From Lichina pygmaea (lineage: Eukaryota; Ascomycota; Lichinomycetes; Lichinales; Lichinaceae), in NCBI GenBank assembly GCA_963422465.1, contig OY730173.1, positions 1,984,001-2,048,000 on the forward strand: DNA of 64,000 bases, read 5' to 3'. The position numbers and the translations under genes were made by a program. Shown here piece after piece: positions 1 to 12,082 of this stretch (position 1 is its first letter; every line of letters begins with the position of its first letter). A model generated the notes under the pieces. That model had not been told where the DNA came from, made no database searches, and saw only the letters and a program-made list of their open reading frames with translations.

Positions 1-164
1 AGAGCCGGTCGAGACGAGAAGCCGTCGGCGCAGCGCGAGCACGAGTGAGGCGTCGCGCGGACGAGGCGGCGGAGATGAGGCGGCGTCTGGAAAACCGACG
101 CGCGCCTTGGCTGTCGACGGGCGAAGCGGAGCTCTCGAGCTCCAGCCTAAATGGGGAAACCCTG

Positions 165-214
165 GCAGCAGCGGCAGCGGCAGCGGCAGCGGCAGCGGCA
201 GCGGCAGCGGTAGC
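165..214. repeat. (GGCAGC)n hexamer microsatellite
   Basis: About eight copies of a GGCAGC unit in a row. In one plus frame it reads as an alanine run, which is what opens the short frame over it. Confidence 0.9.
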
Positions 215-425
215 AACAGAAGGACGACGACGAGGCGGAGCGGACGTTGAAGGTCCGAAGAAGGGGAGGAAGAACCAGAGGCCAATATAATCGTTTCAGG
301 CGCCGCCGATGCAGGCAGCGATGACGACGGAGGGGGGGGGATATCCGAACTGCAGGGTTGCGGCCGAGACAGGGTCGAGCCCAGATTGCTGATGCGCGTC
401 TTCCTTGGCCGGGGACGCTTGCGTC

Positions 426-444
426 GGGGGGGGGGGGGGGGGGG
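426..444. repeat. Homopolymer run of 19 G
   Basis: Uninterrupted G tract in spacer DNA. Length is unreliable in most sequencing chemistries. Confidence 0.9.
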
Positions 445-1860
445 CCGTGAGCGGGGGGCCACGTCGCGGCGGGAGGAACGGATGGCCTGAGCTAGTGGAA
501 AAAGGGTCCAGTCATCCATGCTGATCGGATCAGAGCTCCGGAGCGGCCAAGAGGCTGGCCGGGGAGCCATACGAACCGGACCATTGCGCCAGCAGCGAAC
601 CGAGTTCCAACGTTCCACCGTCAGCGGTGTTGGAAGACGTCAGTCGTTTCTCGGCCTGGGCTGACGACCGAGGCCGGTGCTGTACATACTGTACGTACGT
701 ACGTTAGGTACGGTGGCAGGGACCGCGCACGCGACGTTACCATGAGTTGGGCGGCGCCGTCGCTCGACCTGGCTCGGCGCGAACGAACGAACGACCGACT
801 GCGGCGGCCGCATCACGACGGCTGAAGATGGTGCGTCACGTACTGTACGTACCGTACGTACCGTAGTAGATTTCCTCGTTTCCGGCCCATGCGCTCAGGG
901 ACCAAAAAGGAACCGGTTTCGTCGGCGGCCGGTACGTACAGTACGTACTTCGGAGCGGCACTGGACCTTGTACGTCCCCGTACTCGGTTAGCGATCATCG
1001 TCGACGTCCGGTGAAGCCTGATCGTAACCGTCGCACGCCTCGTACGAGGCTCGAGTGCCACGAGTGCCTAATGACCTGGAGCTCGATTGCGGGGAGCACG
1101 TTCGAGCTTGGGTTGCTGACGATGCTCGCCTCGCAGGCCTCGCTGCTGCAGTGAGAGCGAGCCGAAGCCGGCATCCCCGGCCAGAGTGGCCGGTCGTGGT
1201 CGACGACAAAGTGCAACTCCTGCAGCTGTGCTCTGCAGCAGCTTAAGCTTTAGCGCCGGTCTAGGGGACTCGGTAGACTACGAGTAGGCTAGGCTAGGCT
1301 AGGCTGACCGACCGGCGCCCGGTCCGCTTGCATCGGCCAATCCGGGCCCCGCCTGGCCCTGACCAAAGGACGCCGTTTCTGTGGGAAAAAAAAAGGGAGA
1401 AGAGCGCAAGGCGAAAAAGCCTGGGTCCAAGATAAGATGAAGACAGATTCCATCTCGCAACGAGGTCGGCGCACATGATCGACGAACGTTTGGCCAGTGG
1501 CTTGTACCCTGGATGACGAGACGTCTCTTGGGGGAAAAGCTGGGTAGAAGCTATCGGCAGAGTGTGTATTACTTCTGCGTACTGGCTTCCTACAGAAATG
1601 GATGGGAGTTTCCTATCCTGGAGATACTGTACCATCTTCCAGCTCCAACCCTCCAGAGTGAGAGCATGGGCCACTCTGATCCAAGGAAATGAATTTGCCA
1701 CTGCTACCCTTGCCGGCAAGTTCAGGCAGGGGAGCTTGAGATGCCATTTGCGAGAAAGACGATGCCGTCTCGACCGCATTCCGGCGCATCGACATCCCGT
1801 GTACTTGTAGAACGCATCGAACAAGATGACTCCCAGGTCGATCTTCTAGTCGTTGGTCGG

Positions 1861-1862
1861 CG

Positions 1863-1927
<65 letters not shown>
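1861..1927. repeat. (GTC)n trinucleotide microsatellite
   Basis: About 22 copies of a GTC/CGT unit. It lies outside any gene I can support and gives artificial arginine-rich or serine-rich frames. Confidence 0.9.
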
Positions 1928-1928
<1 letters not shown>

Positions 1929-2533
1929 ACGGCTATCCGCTGGCGGTCGACTCTTGATCATCGTTGGAGGCCCGGCCAGGTCGAGGGCATCAATGTTCAA
2001 TCGATTGGACTGTTGAACGGGGATCGGAAGATAGAAACAGGGAAGACGGCGACGTCAGAAGGAAGAGAACATGGCAATGGCCGTCCGGGCTGCAGGCTGT
2101 GAGACGCTGTACTGTACTCGTACGTATGTAGCGCCTCGACGAACGGCCTGGGTCGTGCGAGTTCGTTGGCAGGAGACGATATCGACTGATCGAGCGATCG
2201 ACCTCCTCCTTCCCGTTGCCGACAGCAGGACGCAGGTCACGGGAAATGCCGCTTCGAGGCTGAGTCAGCATCGGTGCGGACGGAGATGCCTACTTACTAC
2301 GGTAAGTACGTACGTACGTACCTCCGACAGTAACTTCGGTCGAACCGGCGGACGGACATCGGCAGGCCGAGCCCGGGCACCTGAAGCCGTTGTCGGTGGC
2401 CGGGCCGTTGGTGGACCCGAGCTCTATTGGCTGGAAGTGATTGCCGGTCCGCCCAAGACCCCTAGCTCCCCTCGGGGCACATGACATCACTAGGGCCCGT
2501 CCTGCATGGTGCAGGCCGGATGTCATCAGGGTC

Positions 2534-2570
2534 TACGGAAGTACGGAGTACGGAGTACCGTACTTCCGTA
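2534..2570. repeat. Perfect 13-bp inverted repeat with an 11-nt loop
   Basis: The arms are TACGGAAGTACGG (2534-2546) and its exact reverse complement (2558-2570), around an 11-nt loop that is itself GTAC-rich. More GTAC words follow to about 2590. It can fold as a hairpin or cruciform. Confidence 0.85.
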
Positions 2571-5162
2571 CTCCGTACATACGTATGTACACGATGGAAA
2601 AACGAAGCGCTCGGGACCTTGGGGTTGGGGGTGGGAGGGCCGGCGCCGTCTCTGTTTGCGGGAGACGGAAAAGAAAGGAAAGAAAAGCGTCAGATTCAAG
2701 GCAGATCCTGAGATCTTCGTTCCCGACGATTCGAACCAGGGACTGTGACTCTGCCCGAGCCCTATCTCCCACAGGACCGAAATCCCGAAAGGCCGAGAAA
2801 AAGGCTGAAAGGTGCCAGGTTTGGCTTCCCGGTTCTGATCACCTGACCGAAGTCGGGCCGTGCTCTTCCGCCGTCTCATGGATGATAAGTGCACCAGGAG
2901 ATCGTACGACAAACATCCGAGCAGACAACAACAGACCATACGGCCCTTTTGAGTTTTGAACGCACCCCTCTCCTTGATGACATACGGTATGGAGATACTG
3001 CTGGCAGTTAGAATTGCTTAGACTTGTGGCCTTGGCAAGACTTCCTCACAGTACGTATCGTGCATCAGGAACGGATGTCACGAGGTGTGTCGGTCGAGAA
3101 TCGGGCTGCTTGTCTGCACACATCGTTGTCGGTGTACGTGTTGAAGAGCTTCAAGTAGGAAGAGACTTCTTGCTTCTTTCGATGGTAACATAAACAGAGA
3201 TGATCCGGTCTCACCAGACTCCATATCTGGTGGTGAGCTCACACTGGTTCTCTCTCCCATCGCCCCTCGATTCAAGCAAGCAACGCAGGTTCAAGATGGC
3301 AGGATGTTCGCTTTGTCGATGTCAGGGGTGATTTTCCGAAAGGCGGCAGTTCTCAGCTGCTCGCGGGGCAGTTGAGTAACCGGTGGGTCTGGTCCGTTGT
3401 GGAGCTCGGTGGCTGGTCAGCCATCGGCAGAGCGGGGCTGTCATCGTGCGTCGTCTAGTGTCCATGCTGAGATGTCCGTAGTCATATGTTTGTAGTCCGT
3501 CGAGCCTGTAGTACCTCTTGGTTCCGTCGAGTCCGAATCCGGGGAGTCTGGAGACTATCAAGTCCGTCTCCGTTACGTCCGTCGGGGAGTCAGCAAGTCA
3601 CACGGTAGTCAAATCCGGGGAGTCCGGACTTCACAAGTCCATCCAAACTTCCCTTGGTGGGACCACAGCAATGTTACCCCCCACACAAATCGCCCATGTC
3701 TGCCGAGGACTTGGCGGTACGTCTTCCCGTCTCGCCATCAAGTTCCTTGCGCGGGGTATGCTCAACGACCACGAGCTCTCTCGAAGCATTTGTACGCCCT
3801 CGGACAAGACCTCACTGGCCTGAGAGGCGGAAACAAGAGCCGCGCCCTCGAGAGGTCACAGACCGTATTCTGTCTGTTTCCTGTCCGTTCGAGGTCTGCA
3901 CCAGTGACGTCAACAGTCATTCTTCTTTCTGTGTCCTTCGACGGCTTGTCTCGGTGGGATCCAATACCGGTACCGTAAAGTAATCGAAGATTCAGTTCCT
4001 TGGCGAAACAGACCGGGAAACTTCAAGAGCGTCGAGAATCGAGGCAGACACGTCCGCTTGATCGAGAGTCCATGATGGAAACCGTGTCGGGGCCTGAGGG
4101 GGTAGGTCATCGTAGCCATCTTCTCGGAAAGAATCTTCGGTCGTGAAGGTGGCTAGCATCGTCGAGGCCATGGCGGTCGAAGATCCGAGATCAGGTCAAG
4201 CCAGATCGAGTTCTTTCAAATCAAATCAGGTCGAATCAGGTTCATTCGGTAGTCGGACAGTACCACATGGGTGTGGTACCAGGTTCACGACTGTCGATCA
4301 AGAGTCACGCTTCTTTTCTTTCCGCCTACAGTACATCGTCGTCGTACTCCAAAGAGCTTCAGGCAAAAGAAATCGTCATGCTCGATTCAGTGGCTACAGT
4401 GGCTATGCTAGCTGACGTATCCACAGTAGAAGGTGATAGGCAGATTCGGCGTTGCGGCCTTGGTGAATGCTGTCTTTCTGAAGGCTTCAGGCAGAGCCTA
4501 GATAACTGGTGGCACCCATCATGCCAACCAATAGACATACCAACCCACTCACATACTGTACCCTGAGTACGTCATACTTGACAGCTATGGTAGCACGACG
4601 TTGCCTCATTCATCGTCAGACTTGCGGTAACAGTCCAGGGAGGCTCTCTTCGCGCCCTACGGTAGCTTACACCGTCATGTCCGTCACGTCCGTCTCGTCC
4701 GTTCTTGTCCGCAGACTGAAAAGAGAAGGGGAAATTTTTTTTGAAGGAAAAGGAAAAGAGTAGGAGCAAGTGAGTTGCCTACTGCGTACAATTCACAGAC
4801 GAAGAAATGGACAGTAGGGTAAGCAAGTAATTAGTATTAAGGGGTTATCGGGTTTGTTTTCCGATAGTGTACATTTGGTGGGTATCAGTGATTAGAGCAC
4901 TCCGTAGAGTAATTATCGGCAAGCAAGGAGCCAGTGAATTAAACAGATCCCACCAACTTTTTTCTTTCCGCACTTTTTTCTTCGATGCTTTTGTCCCTTC
5001 CTCGAGCCTCCCGTCTGAAATGATCGATTGGTAAGCGCTTCTGTATCAACGATGATGAAACGTCTGCTTCCTCGTCGGAAGAGGACGAAATGTCATGGCG
5101 TCAAGTCGGCGTCGACAGGAGATTTCGGGTTGCACACACACACACGAAGCGTGGTCTGTTCC

Positions 5163-5884
5163 TCAAGCAAGTGGACGGGCGTTGACGATGACGTCACCCA
5201 GCTGCGACTTGTCTGCGGCGAAACGAAACATGACGGTCGTTAGTGTTACGAGTCCAGACAGAGGTGGCCAGGTGGTAAGCTCTGGAAGGGGGACAGGTAC
5301 CGTATCGCTCGAAGGCGTCGATCGACAGGCCGTCGCTGCTGGTGGTCGACATGGCCACTTCGTGCCGCTCGATCGCCTGCATCCAGACCCACAGCCGGCT
5401 TCCACGCGGTGATTCCTCCCAGCCGCGGTACTGCTTGAAGATGCGCGTGAGGCGCAAGAAGAAAGGCCCAATGTGCACGTCGACGATGCTCATGTCGGGT
5501 CCGAGGAAGAACGGCCCCTTGGGATCGGCGGCCTGGACGAGAACGGCAATCTCCTTGTTCATGTACGCGAGGTGCGAAAGCTGGTCAGGGACATTCTGCG
5601 CCATGAGAGCGCGGAAGTAGGCAGGGACAATGTTGCCGTTGATCTGGTACTCGCAGCGTTACGCCCGGATATGGGCAGCGTCCAACGTCAGCCATCGTCT
5701 GTGAGGTATGAGGAAAATGGTGGGGACGTGCGGCATCCGCGGGACTCACCGCGTCGACCCAGATGCGACAGTGGGCTCGCTGCTGAGGCTTGTTGAGCGG
5801 AAGAAGAGCCGGGGCCATGTTCAGTTCCTCAATCTGTCGATATCAACCGTGAGTCGTGGGTGCTCACGGGCCAGCGGCGGCAGC

Positions 5885-5924
<40 letters not shown>

Positions 5925-8036
5925 GAGACGAGGGCGGGACTTACGTATTCGAGGATGACGCTGCTCTCGTAGCACACCCAGTCGCCATGTCGGATAAGGG
6001 GCACGACCCCGCGCGGGTGCATGGCGAGGTACCAATCCGGCTTTTCGAACGGATCCATCTCGATGTATTGGTACGATGTGCGCTTGATCTCAAGGGCCAT
6101 CCACACGCGCTGCACAAACGGGCTGTGGTAGCGGCAGAAGCTGTCAGTCGTCGAACCAGCCACGGCCACGGCCACGGTTTGGATGTCCGTCGGCGGCAGC
6201 AGAAGGAAGCAGAATGACCGGCCAGGACCCACCAGAGGCAATTGCCATAGAGCTTGAGCTCGTGGTCCTTCGCATGTTTCTTGACCGTAAGGAGAGCCAG
6301 GCCCGTCGCTCGTTGATTGTACGTCTTCTGCTCCTCGACGTCAGCGAACGAGGTGGCTCTGATTGGGAGCAACATGATTTGATGTTGTCGTGCCAAGAGA
6401 AGGTGGAAGTGGATGATGCAGAAGATGAAAGCGGAAGAAGAGGATGGAAGCGGAAGGGAACAGAGAGGGTGATATTTATCCCAAGACAGACGGGATCAGG
6501 TGAGAGGCAAGTGAGATTCAAAGTGGCGCGGTGGATCGCGGAAGAAGCCGCGCAGCGACGTCCTGCGCCGTCGCCGCTGAGCACGTGCTTGCTCCCTGAC
6601 CCGGCCATTGCCGACGAGCGATGACGCAACGACGCAATATCGTTGCCAAAATATTGAAAATATTACATGCAAGGTCAGGGTATAGACCAAGCCGGGCAAG
6701 CTCACCTCTAGCTGTTTGCGTTCCTTCTCGGCCTTGAGCTGAGTCCGGACGACGAAATTGCTCTTGGTCTGGTCCGAGAGCTCGAGCGCATGTCTGTGGC
6801 TGCAGGACACGCATTCGCCCACGCCGTCACAACCGTTTGAGTGGATCCGCTCGATGGTGTAGTACTTGCCTCCGTTCAGGGCCGGATGGTCAGGCGGCAA
6901 CGTACCGCTCGGCGTGAGCATGCCGAAGAGCTCGGTCGTCGCATGGCCGGGCACGAACGCTCCAGCCGGCGCGTTTGGATCGACGGGGTGCTGGGGGACC
7001 ACGCCGGTCGCAAAGTGCTCCACGATCTTGATCTTGCAGTCGCAGAGGTTGAGCGGCCGCGGCGTGCGCTGCCGCTTCTTCTTGGTGGGGTCGACGTTTC
7101 TCCGAGTGCCGGGCTGACGACCTTTGAAGCGACAGTCGCAGTAGTGGGCGATCATCGGTTTGCGCTTGTAGCGCTGGACCGATCGGCGGGACCAGACATT
7201 GTCGATGTGCCCCCAGTACGTCCGGAACCTGTACGATCACCCGACAGTCAGCCCTGCGCAGCCTGGACCCCCGTCTGGCTGACCCCGCAGCAACCGAGTG
7301 CGAAGCAATGGGCCGTCGACGGAACGGCGAGGGGGCAAGCGTACTCTGCATCCGTCATGATGATCGGTTCGCGAACATTGAACAGTCGGGCTCTCCACAA
7401 CTCTAGATCAGGTGGATTCGGGACGAAGATCAGGTTCGTCGGCCAAGTGTTGGCCGGACCCGAGACATCGGCCGGGACATCGCCCAGGACATCGCCCGTT
7501 ACGTCGCCGGTGACGTTGCCTGCAGGCTGGAAGATGTCCGACTGTGGCGAGATCTGGGCTAGAGCGTCGGTCGAGGACTGGACCTGGCCCGGAAGAGGCG
7601 CTGCGGACGTCAAGATGGACAGCGCTCCGACGGCGTTCGGGTTCTGTGAGCCTGGCGATGCGCCGGCCAATCGAGAGTCGATGAACGTCAGCGCAGGGTC
7701 GTTCGGGTCAAAGAGGCCACCGGACGCGTTCCCGGCCGTCCCGTGGCCGAGGATCGGAAGGTGAGCATCGAAGACAACGGCGCCGGGCTCTCCGACGCCG
7801 ACTCCGCCGAGATGAACGGCTCCGGCATGCAATTGGGCAGACAGGCCATGCCCGAGATGGGATTGGTGAGCGTCGGGGTGCACATGGTCGGCGCCCAGGG
7901 GATCCGACTGCTGCTGGGGATGGTGATCCTGATGATAGGTATTGGGAAGCGTATGGGGGATCGAATGGGCAAGCGATCGAGGAGCCGATTGGACAACCGA
8001 CTGGTGGTGATGCTGGACCTGGTTTGACGGGTCCAT
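5163..8036 (-). CDS. Fungal fusion protein: uncharacterised N-terminal domain plus glutathione S-transferase
   Basis: Seven exons on the minus strand: 8036-7345, 7228-6706, 6333-6233, 6140-5945, 5833-5750, 5643-5301, 5212-5163. They sum to 1989 nt, or 662 residues. The N-terminal ~230 residues are His/Gln/Pro-rich. Exon 2 holds a basic region with WGHIDNVW, HYCDCRFKGRQPGT and LCDCKIKI, a module I recall from fungal proteins but cannot assign a function. The C-terminal ~270 residues are a GST of the omega/Ure2 type: thioredoxin fold with PFVQRVWMALE, NPRG-like HPRGVVPLI and YESSVILEY, then a helical domain with GPFFLGPDMSIVDVHIGPF. GSTs conjugate or reduce with glutathione in the cytosol; the active-site residue here should lie near CFCRYHSPF (Cys or Ser). 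All introns are GT-AG; intron 2 is 372 nt, the others 88-116 nt. Intron 4 carries the (CAA)n tract. The start is the first Met of a Gln/His-rich stretch; the frame is open upstream to 8375, so a longer N-terminus is possible. Confidence 0.87.
5881..5922. repeat. (CAA)n microsatellite inside intron 4 of the GST fusion gene
   Basis: About 13 copies of CAA on the plus strand, so TTG on the sense strand of the gene, filling the middle of the 111-nt intron 5834-5944. Confidence 0.9.
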
Positions 8037-9637
8037 CGTCGGCTCGGTGGAAATTCCGGCGGTAAGCGCGGCTGCTCCCCGTGACCTGACTGGACAGGCA
8101 AACCCGGCCGGCGATCGCCGCGCGGCTACGACTGCCTCTTCGGGACTTCGGCGAACGGCTAGCAGGCCTCTTCCGTTCTTTCCTGGGCGGTTTGAAGCGG
8201 CGACGGAGCAATGGTAATTACCGAACTGGAATGCGGGGACTGTATGGAGATGGAAAAGCAGCGTGAGAGCGGGGAAAGACGTTGTGCACGCGGGAGAGGA
8301 AGTCACGCCAACGTGAAAAATACGTGGTGGGGTACGAATCCTGCAGTGTTGTGCGAATGGTGGGCGGCAGGACAACCCGCCACTTTTCGCAGGGGGCCCC
8401 GGTCGCGTTTGAGCCTCATTCTCGTTGGAATCCCTTCCCGTCGTCGTGGGCCTGTGCCATCAAACCCTAAGCCCTAAGTGCAATTGCAAGTCAATCGCTT
8501 GATCTCCTACATGGCCAAGTTCTGTAAACAGGACACCACATCCACTTCGCACAACACGTCCGGCTTTACTTTACAAAGTTCTTCATTGAATACACAACCT
8601 GAAAACCAAGTTGTTTCATCATGCCGAGAAGAGGCTATAGGACTGCGCTCTACGACACCTACCTCGCACACCATCCCTCGAGAAAGAGAAGTTGACATGG
8701 ACAACTTCTGTGAATACTACTATTTTAGTGTCATGGAAGACAGATGACCAAGATCCTCTATATGGTACGCCCATGATGTCATCATCAAGATGCAAGAACT
8801 CAGATGGGAGGGTGCAGATTGGAGCCACGGCCTCAAACCTACGTACGTGGATTGCACTCAGCCTCTACACATCAGTATGCCGACAGAAACAATCCGGCTG
8901 ATACACGCAGGTGGGACGACCTTTCGTCTGTCAGTCCAGCTGGGCTCTGGGGCATGAAGAGCTGGGCACTCTCCCTGCCCGTGCACTGGTTGAGACTACC
9001 ACCGACTCGCGCCTGGCTTAGTCGCCTTCGTGGCCTAACCACCGCCGACCAACCCATGACGGTCAATCCAGCCAGCGTGATTTCAGGTCTCAGACCTAGA
9101 TTGCTGATGCCGGTCAACTTTGCAGCCAAGACCTCCCCTGCTCCACTAGTCAAGTCCATGTATGCCGCCGCCACCGCTACGGCTGATCGCCGGAAACTCT
9201 TCGGCCGAGCCCTCAGAGGTATCCCTACCCTAAAGCGGCACGGGTGACCGATGACTTGACCTATCTGTGGTCTCATACTCACGGCACCCACTGCTATCGC
9301 AATTGACATCTTTGATGGCGTCCACCACTTGGCGGAAGTAAGCTTGGAAGACTTGGCGAGTCTCTTGCACCCTCGTCTCACTTCTACCATTGATCCTCGT
9401 CTTACCCTGTCATCAAACAAAGATTTCTTACACTGGCTACTTCAAGTGTGCGATTCCAGACCATTGGAAACCCATGTCAGAATGAAGGCGATGCAGGTAT
9501 CCAAATACTGCATAGCACATGACTTAGATCAGCTGGAAGCTGTCAAGAGGCTTGACAATCCACTGTATCCACACAGATCACGATACGACAAGCCCTACAC
9601 TACAAAATATCCTAGAGACACAGGGCAGAGAAGACCG

Positions 9638-9668
<31 letters not shown>

Positions 9669-10328
9669 ATCTACGGTCGTGCCTGCCAGAGAGCTCGAAG
9701 ACCACATGATCATGGACATCCTACAAATCTTCTTTTTTTTTCTTTTCTTTTCTTTTCGGGTTTGTTCTCCAAGCGCTCAAACCAGCCGTCAGACTCCTGA
9801 CGTTGATACCCACCGGCCAAGCCAAAACAGTACTGTACGTGATGCTCGACTTCATGCCCGCCGGGCCCACACGAAGATGCGGACAGGTCGAATGTACTGT
9901 GCCAGAAGAACGACGTAGGTCAGGGCTTGGATCACCATCTTCTCCCCGATCGCCAGTGACCATGGGCGGTCGTTGACGGAGAACACTTGAGGTTTCCCCA
10001 TCCAACCCAGCAGTTTTCGCGTTAGATGATCAGTGTACTGTCGGCAGAAACATCATGCTCGTTGGCCATCTACTGTACGTACTGTACGTCATATAGCATC
10101 CTAGTCCCGGGAGACTTGCTGAAACCACCGAGTGCTCATGCTCGTGCCGTTGCCAAGTGCTAGTTATTGTGGGTGGGTACTTCCTAGAGGCTGTCTTGTG
10201 CGGCCGGATCTTCCGCTGCCATTCAACGGCCGTGTCGCGCATGTAAAGAAAAATGTTTATTCGGTATGGCGAGGATTCAGACGAGACGAAGAAAGCAGAG
10301 CCACGACTTCCCCGCCCCCCGGATCCCT
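8037..10328. other. Spacer without an assignable gene; telobox-like site and poly-G
   Basis: No protein here can be named. A 182-codon minus frame (8872-9420) and short plus frames at 8804-9247 and 9329-9709 overlap each other, and neither strand gives a family motif. Base composition in 8480-9620 is more AT-rich than the flanking genes, so a decayed insertion is possible. A telobox-like AAACCCTAA lies at about 8464-8472, roughly 430 bp upstream of the GST fusion start. A 27-G run is at 9639-9665 and a T/C-rich tract at about 9731-9757. GTAC palindromes occur at 10070-10090. Confidence 0.45.
9639..9665. repeat. Homopolymer run of 27 G
   Basis: Uninterrupted G tract in spacer DNA. Confidence 0.9.
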
Positions 10329-11633
10329 TCAGTTCGCTCCTTCGTCGGGCAGGAGGTTGCCCCTGACGGCAAACATCTTGCCGCTGATGTTGCCGGCGAA
10401 GCTGTCGATCTGTCGCGAGTACTGCTCGACCTGGCGCGAGTTCAGCAGCGTCTCCAGCCGACTCGGTTCCTGCGGGAGCTTGAACAGCCGCGTCCATTCG
10501 TCTTCGGGCAGGGGCGCCTGCTTGGCTGCCACTCTCGCCGCGTTCTCCCCTTTCCGCTTCGTCTGCCACGTCGCAATCTTCTGCTGCTCCCGACCCAGCT
10601 GGCGCTGGTAGTACTGGTGGTTGTTCAACTCGGTGTAATGCGTCTCGACGCTGTCCAGGAGAAGGTCCGACGTCTTCTCGAGGAAGGGGTCGACGGAGAG
10701 GTCCAGCGAGTCAAAGTTTGGGTTCAGCGGCGCCCGTAGAGAGTCCATCTCCTTGGCCAGCGCTGAGCGACTTGAGGGTATAGGCCGCTCCTCCGTCGTC
10801 GGTTGCGACGGTAGTTGATGAAGCAGAGTCGTCAGGAGATGCGAGTTGTGTATCGTCACGGGGAGTTCTACAAGGGTGTCCTTGTAGCTGAAGGCGCTCT
10901 TCTGAAGGCTACACGCAGAAAAGGTGACCGAGTCAGCGCACATTGAGCAGCATTGGTGGCGGCGTCACAGGCGGGATGGCACGCACCTTTCGGTCGTAAA
11001 CTTCCCCTCCTTGAACTGGACCATGAAAGATGGCGACAGCCGGAAAGCTCTCAAGCTGAGACTGCCCTGCGAGCTGCGACTGATATCCTGGACCAGGGCC
11101 ACTGTCCGCTCGTTCAGCTCCTTCTGATAGAAGAACTGGTTCTCGACCATGTTGGCCGTCACAAAGTTGCCCATGGCTGCGCTGGTGTACCAGCCGACGT
11201 TGTTGCTGTCCACGTTGACTTCTCGCAGGTTCTTGATCATGTCGTTCTGGTAGATCGTGTTTGCCTTGGCTCTCGGGGCCGCCGCGGCCAAGTTCGAGGC
11301 CGCATTGGCATCATGATGGGAATCATGGCTCGGGAGTTCGATGTTGGGGAAGGGGAAGGCGTTCGTGATCTGTAAGACGCTATCGACGTCGAGACCTAGA
11401 ATGAAGCCCGTCGCGGTTGTTGGAAACGCTTGCGAGCAGTGCTTGATGATCTTCGTGGCGACCTGTTGGGGTGTGGACACATTAGGTCCACCATGCGCAA
11501 GAATCGACGGGCACTGCCACATACCAACGCCTCGACTTGTACCGCCTTGAGCGGGACATCTTTGCTGCGTCCTATTAGTTCCACCTTCAACACTAGGCTT
11601 TTGATATGTTGCTCACCCTAGAAGGTCCGCCAT
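10329..11633 (-). CDS. Eukaryotic translation initiation factor 3 subunit H (eIF3h)
   Basis: Four exons (11633-11617, 11564-11525, 11462-10987, 10908-10329) make a 370-residue protein, the usual length for fungal eIF3h. The N-terminus reads [19 protein letters not shown], then [19 protein letters not shown] and [18 protein letters not shown], which is the MPN domain of eIF3h. The middle contains [15 protein letters not shown] and the C-terminal half is helical with charged coiled-coil sequence ending in a stretch with [18 protein letters not shown]. eIF3h is a non-catalytic MPN subunit of the eIF3 complex, acting in the cytosol on the 40S ribosome. The first coding exon is only 17 nt; I chose this start because it is the one that gives the family N-terminus after splicing a 52-nt intron. 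It shares a 449-bp upstream region with the divergent kynurenine formamidase gene. Confidence 0.95.
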
Positions 11634-12082
11634 GGTTGCAGGTCTGTGAGAATATCAAGATCTGCCCTAACCAATTGACGACTAACTTTTTGGGCTGAAT
11701 CGACACGTGATGCGGCTTACGGTACCGCATCATACCGTAAAGAGCACTACGGAGGTACATACGTACGGTACCAGGTAGTAAAATACCGGCTTGCTACGCG
11801 TGAAGTGTGCTACGATAATGTACGAGGTACAACGTTCCCTGGTATTTGCATTGTGCTCCTTTCGTCACATTGCTGTCGAAGCATTTCCGCATCCCAAAGC
11901 CTGCTATGCTCCTTTCCAAGACTTCTAGCGACACTTGCACATCATCTTCGCGACTTGGCCGCCATTCGTAACATCGTCTGTTGAGCTTGGATTAGAAACG
12001 GCTTTGCAGGAATTCTTGAATAGCTCCTGCAAGAAAGATCCGCCTTCTGAGTTTGATTTCTAGGGATTGAAGACGATTCAAG
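11634..12082. promoter_or_regulatory. Divergent promoter region between eIF3h and kynurenine formamidase
   Basis: 449 bp separate the two start codons, so both promoters must lie here. A GTAC-rich stretch (about 11750-11835) is closer to the eIF3h side. I see no clear TATA box; element assignment is inference from gene orientation. Confidence 0.5.

Larger units (their letters stand above)
1..5162. other. Gene-poor spacer with microsatellites and GTAC palindromes
   Basis: I see no recognisable protein here on either strand. The open frames are short, overlap on both strands and owe their length to GC-rich simple repeats: an alanine run at 165-214 and an arginine/serine run at 1861-1927. The stretch carries many GTAC-type palindromes (683-712, 838-873, 930-950, 2303-2322), a 13-bp inverted repeat at 2534-2570, and loosely repeated 'gtccgt' words around 3470-3650 and 4676-4712. 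The downstream third (about 3.0-5.0 kb) is less GC-rich. A spliced lineage-specific gene or a non-coding RNA could still be present. Confidence 0.5.

Noticed and set aside
45-290. 81-codon frame with an alanine run
   Set aside because: Driven by the hexamer repeat; no start context, homologue or splice partner.
1285-1305. GGCTA tandem repeat as an element end
   Set aside because: Only four 5-bp copies, with no partner repeat or coding sequence nearby.
2708-2790. Possible minus-strand tRNA: a GGTTCGAATC B-box-like word near 2730
   Set aside because: The bases flanking the word do not pair as a T-stem, and no A-box, anticodon arm or acceptor stem could be found at the right distances.
5163-8036. 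Annotating the GST and the upstream domain as two genes
   Set aside because: The phases of all six introns match, there is no stop or promoter-like gap between the halves, and I recall the same order in other fungal proteins.
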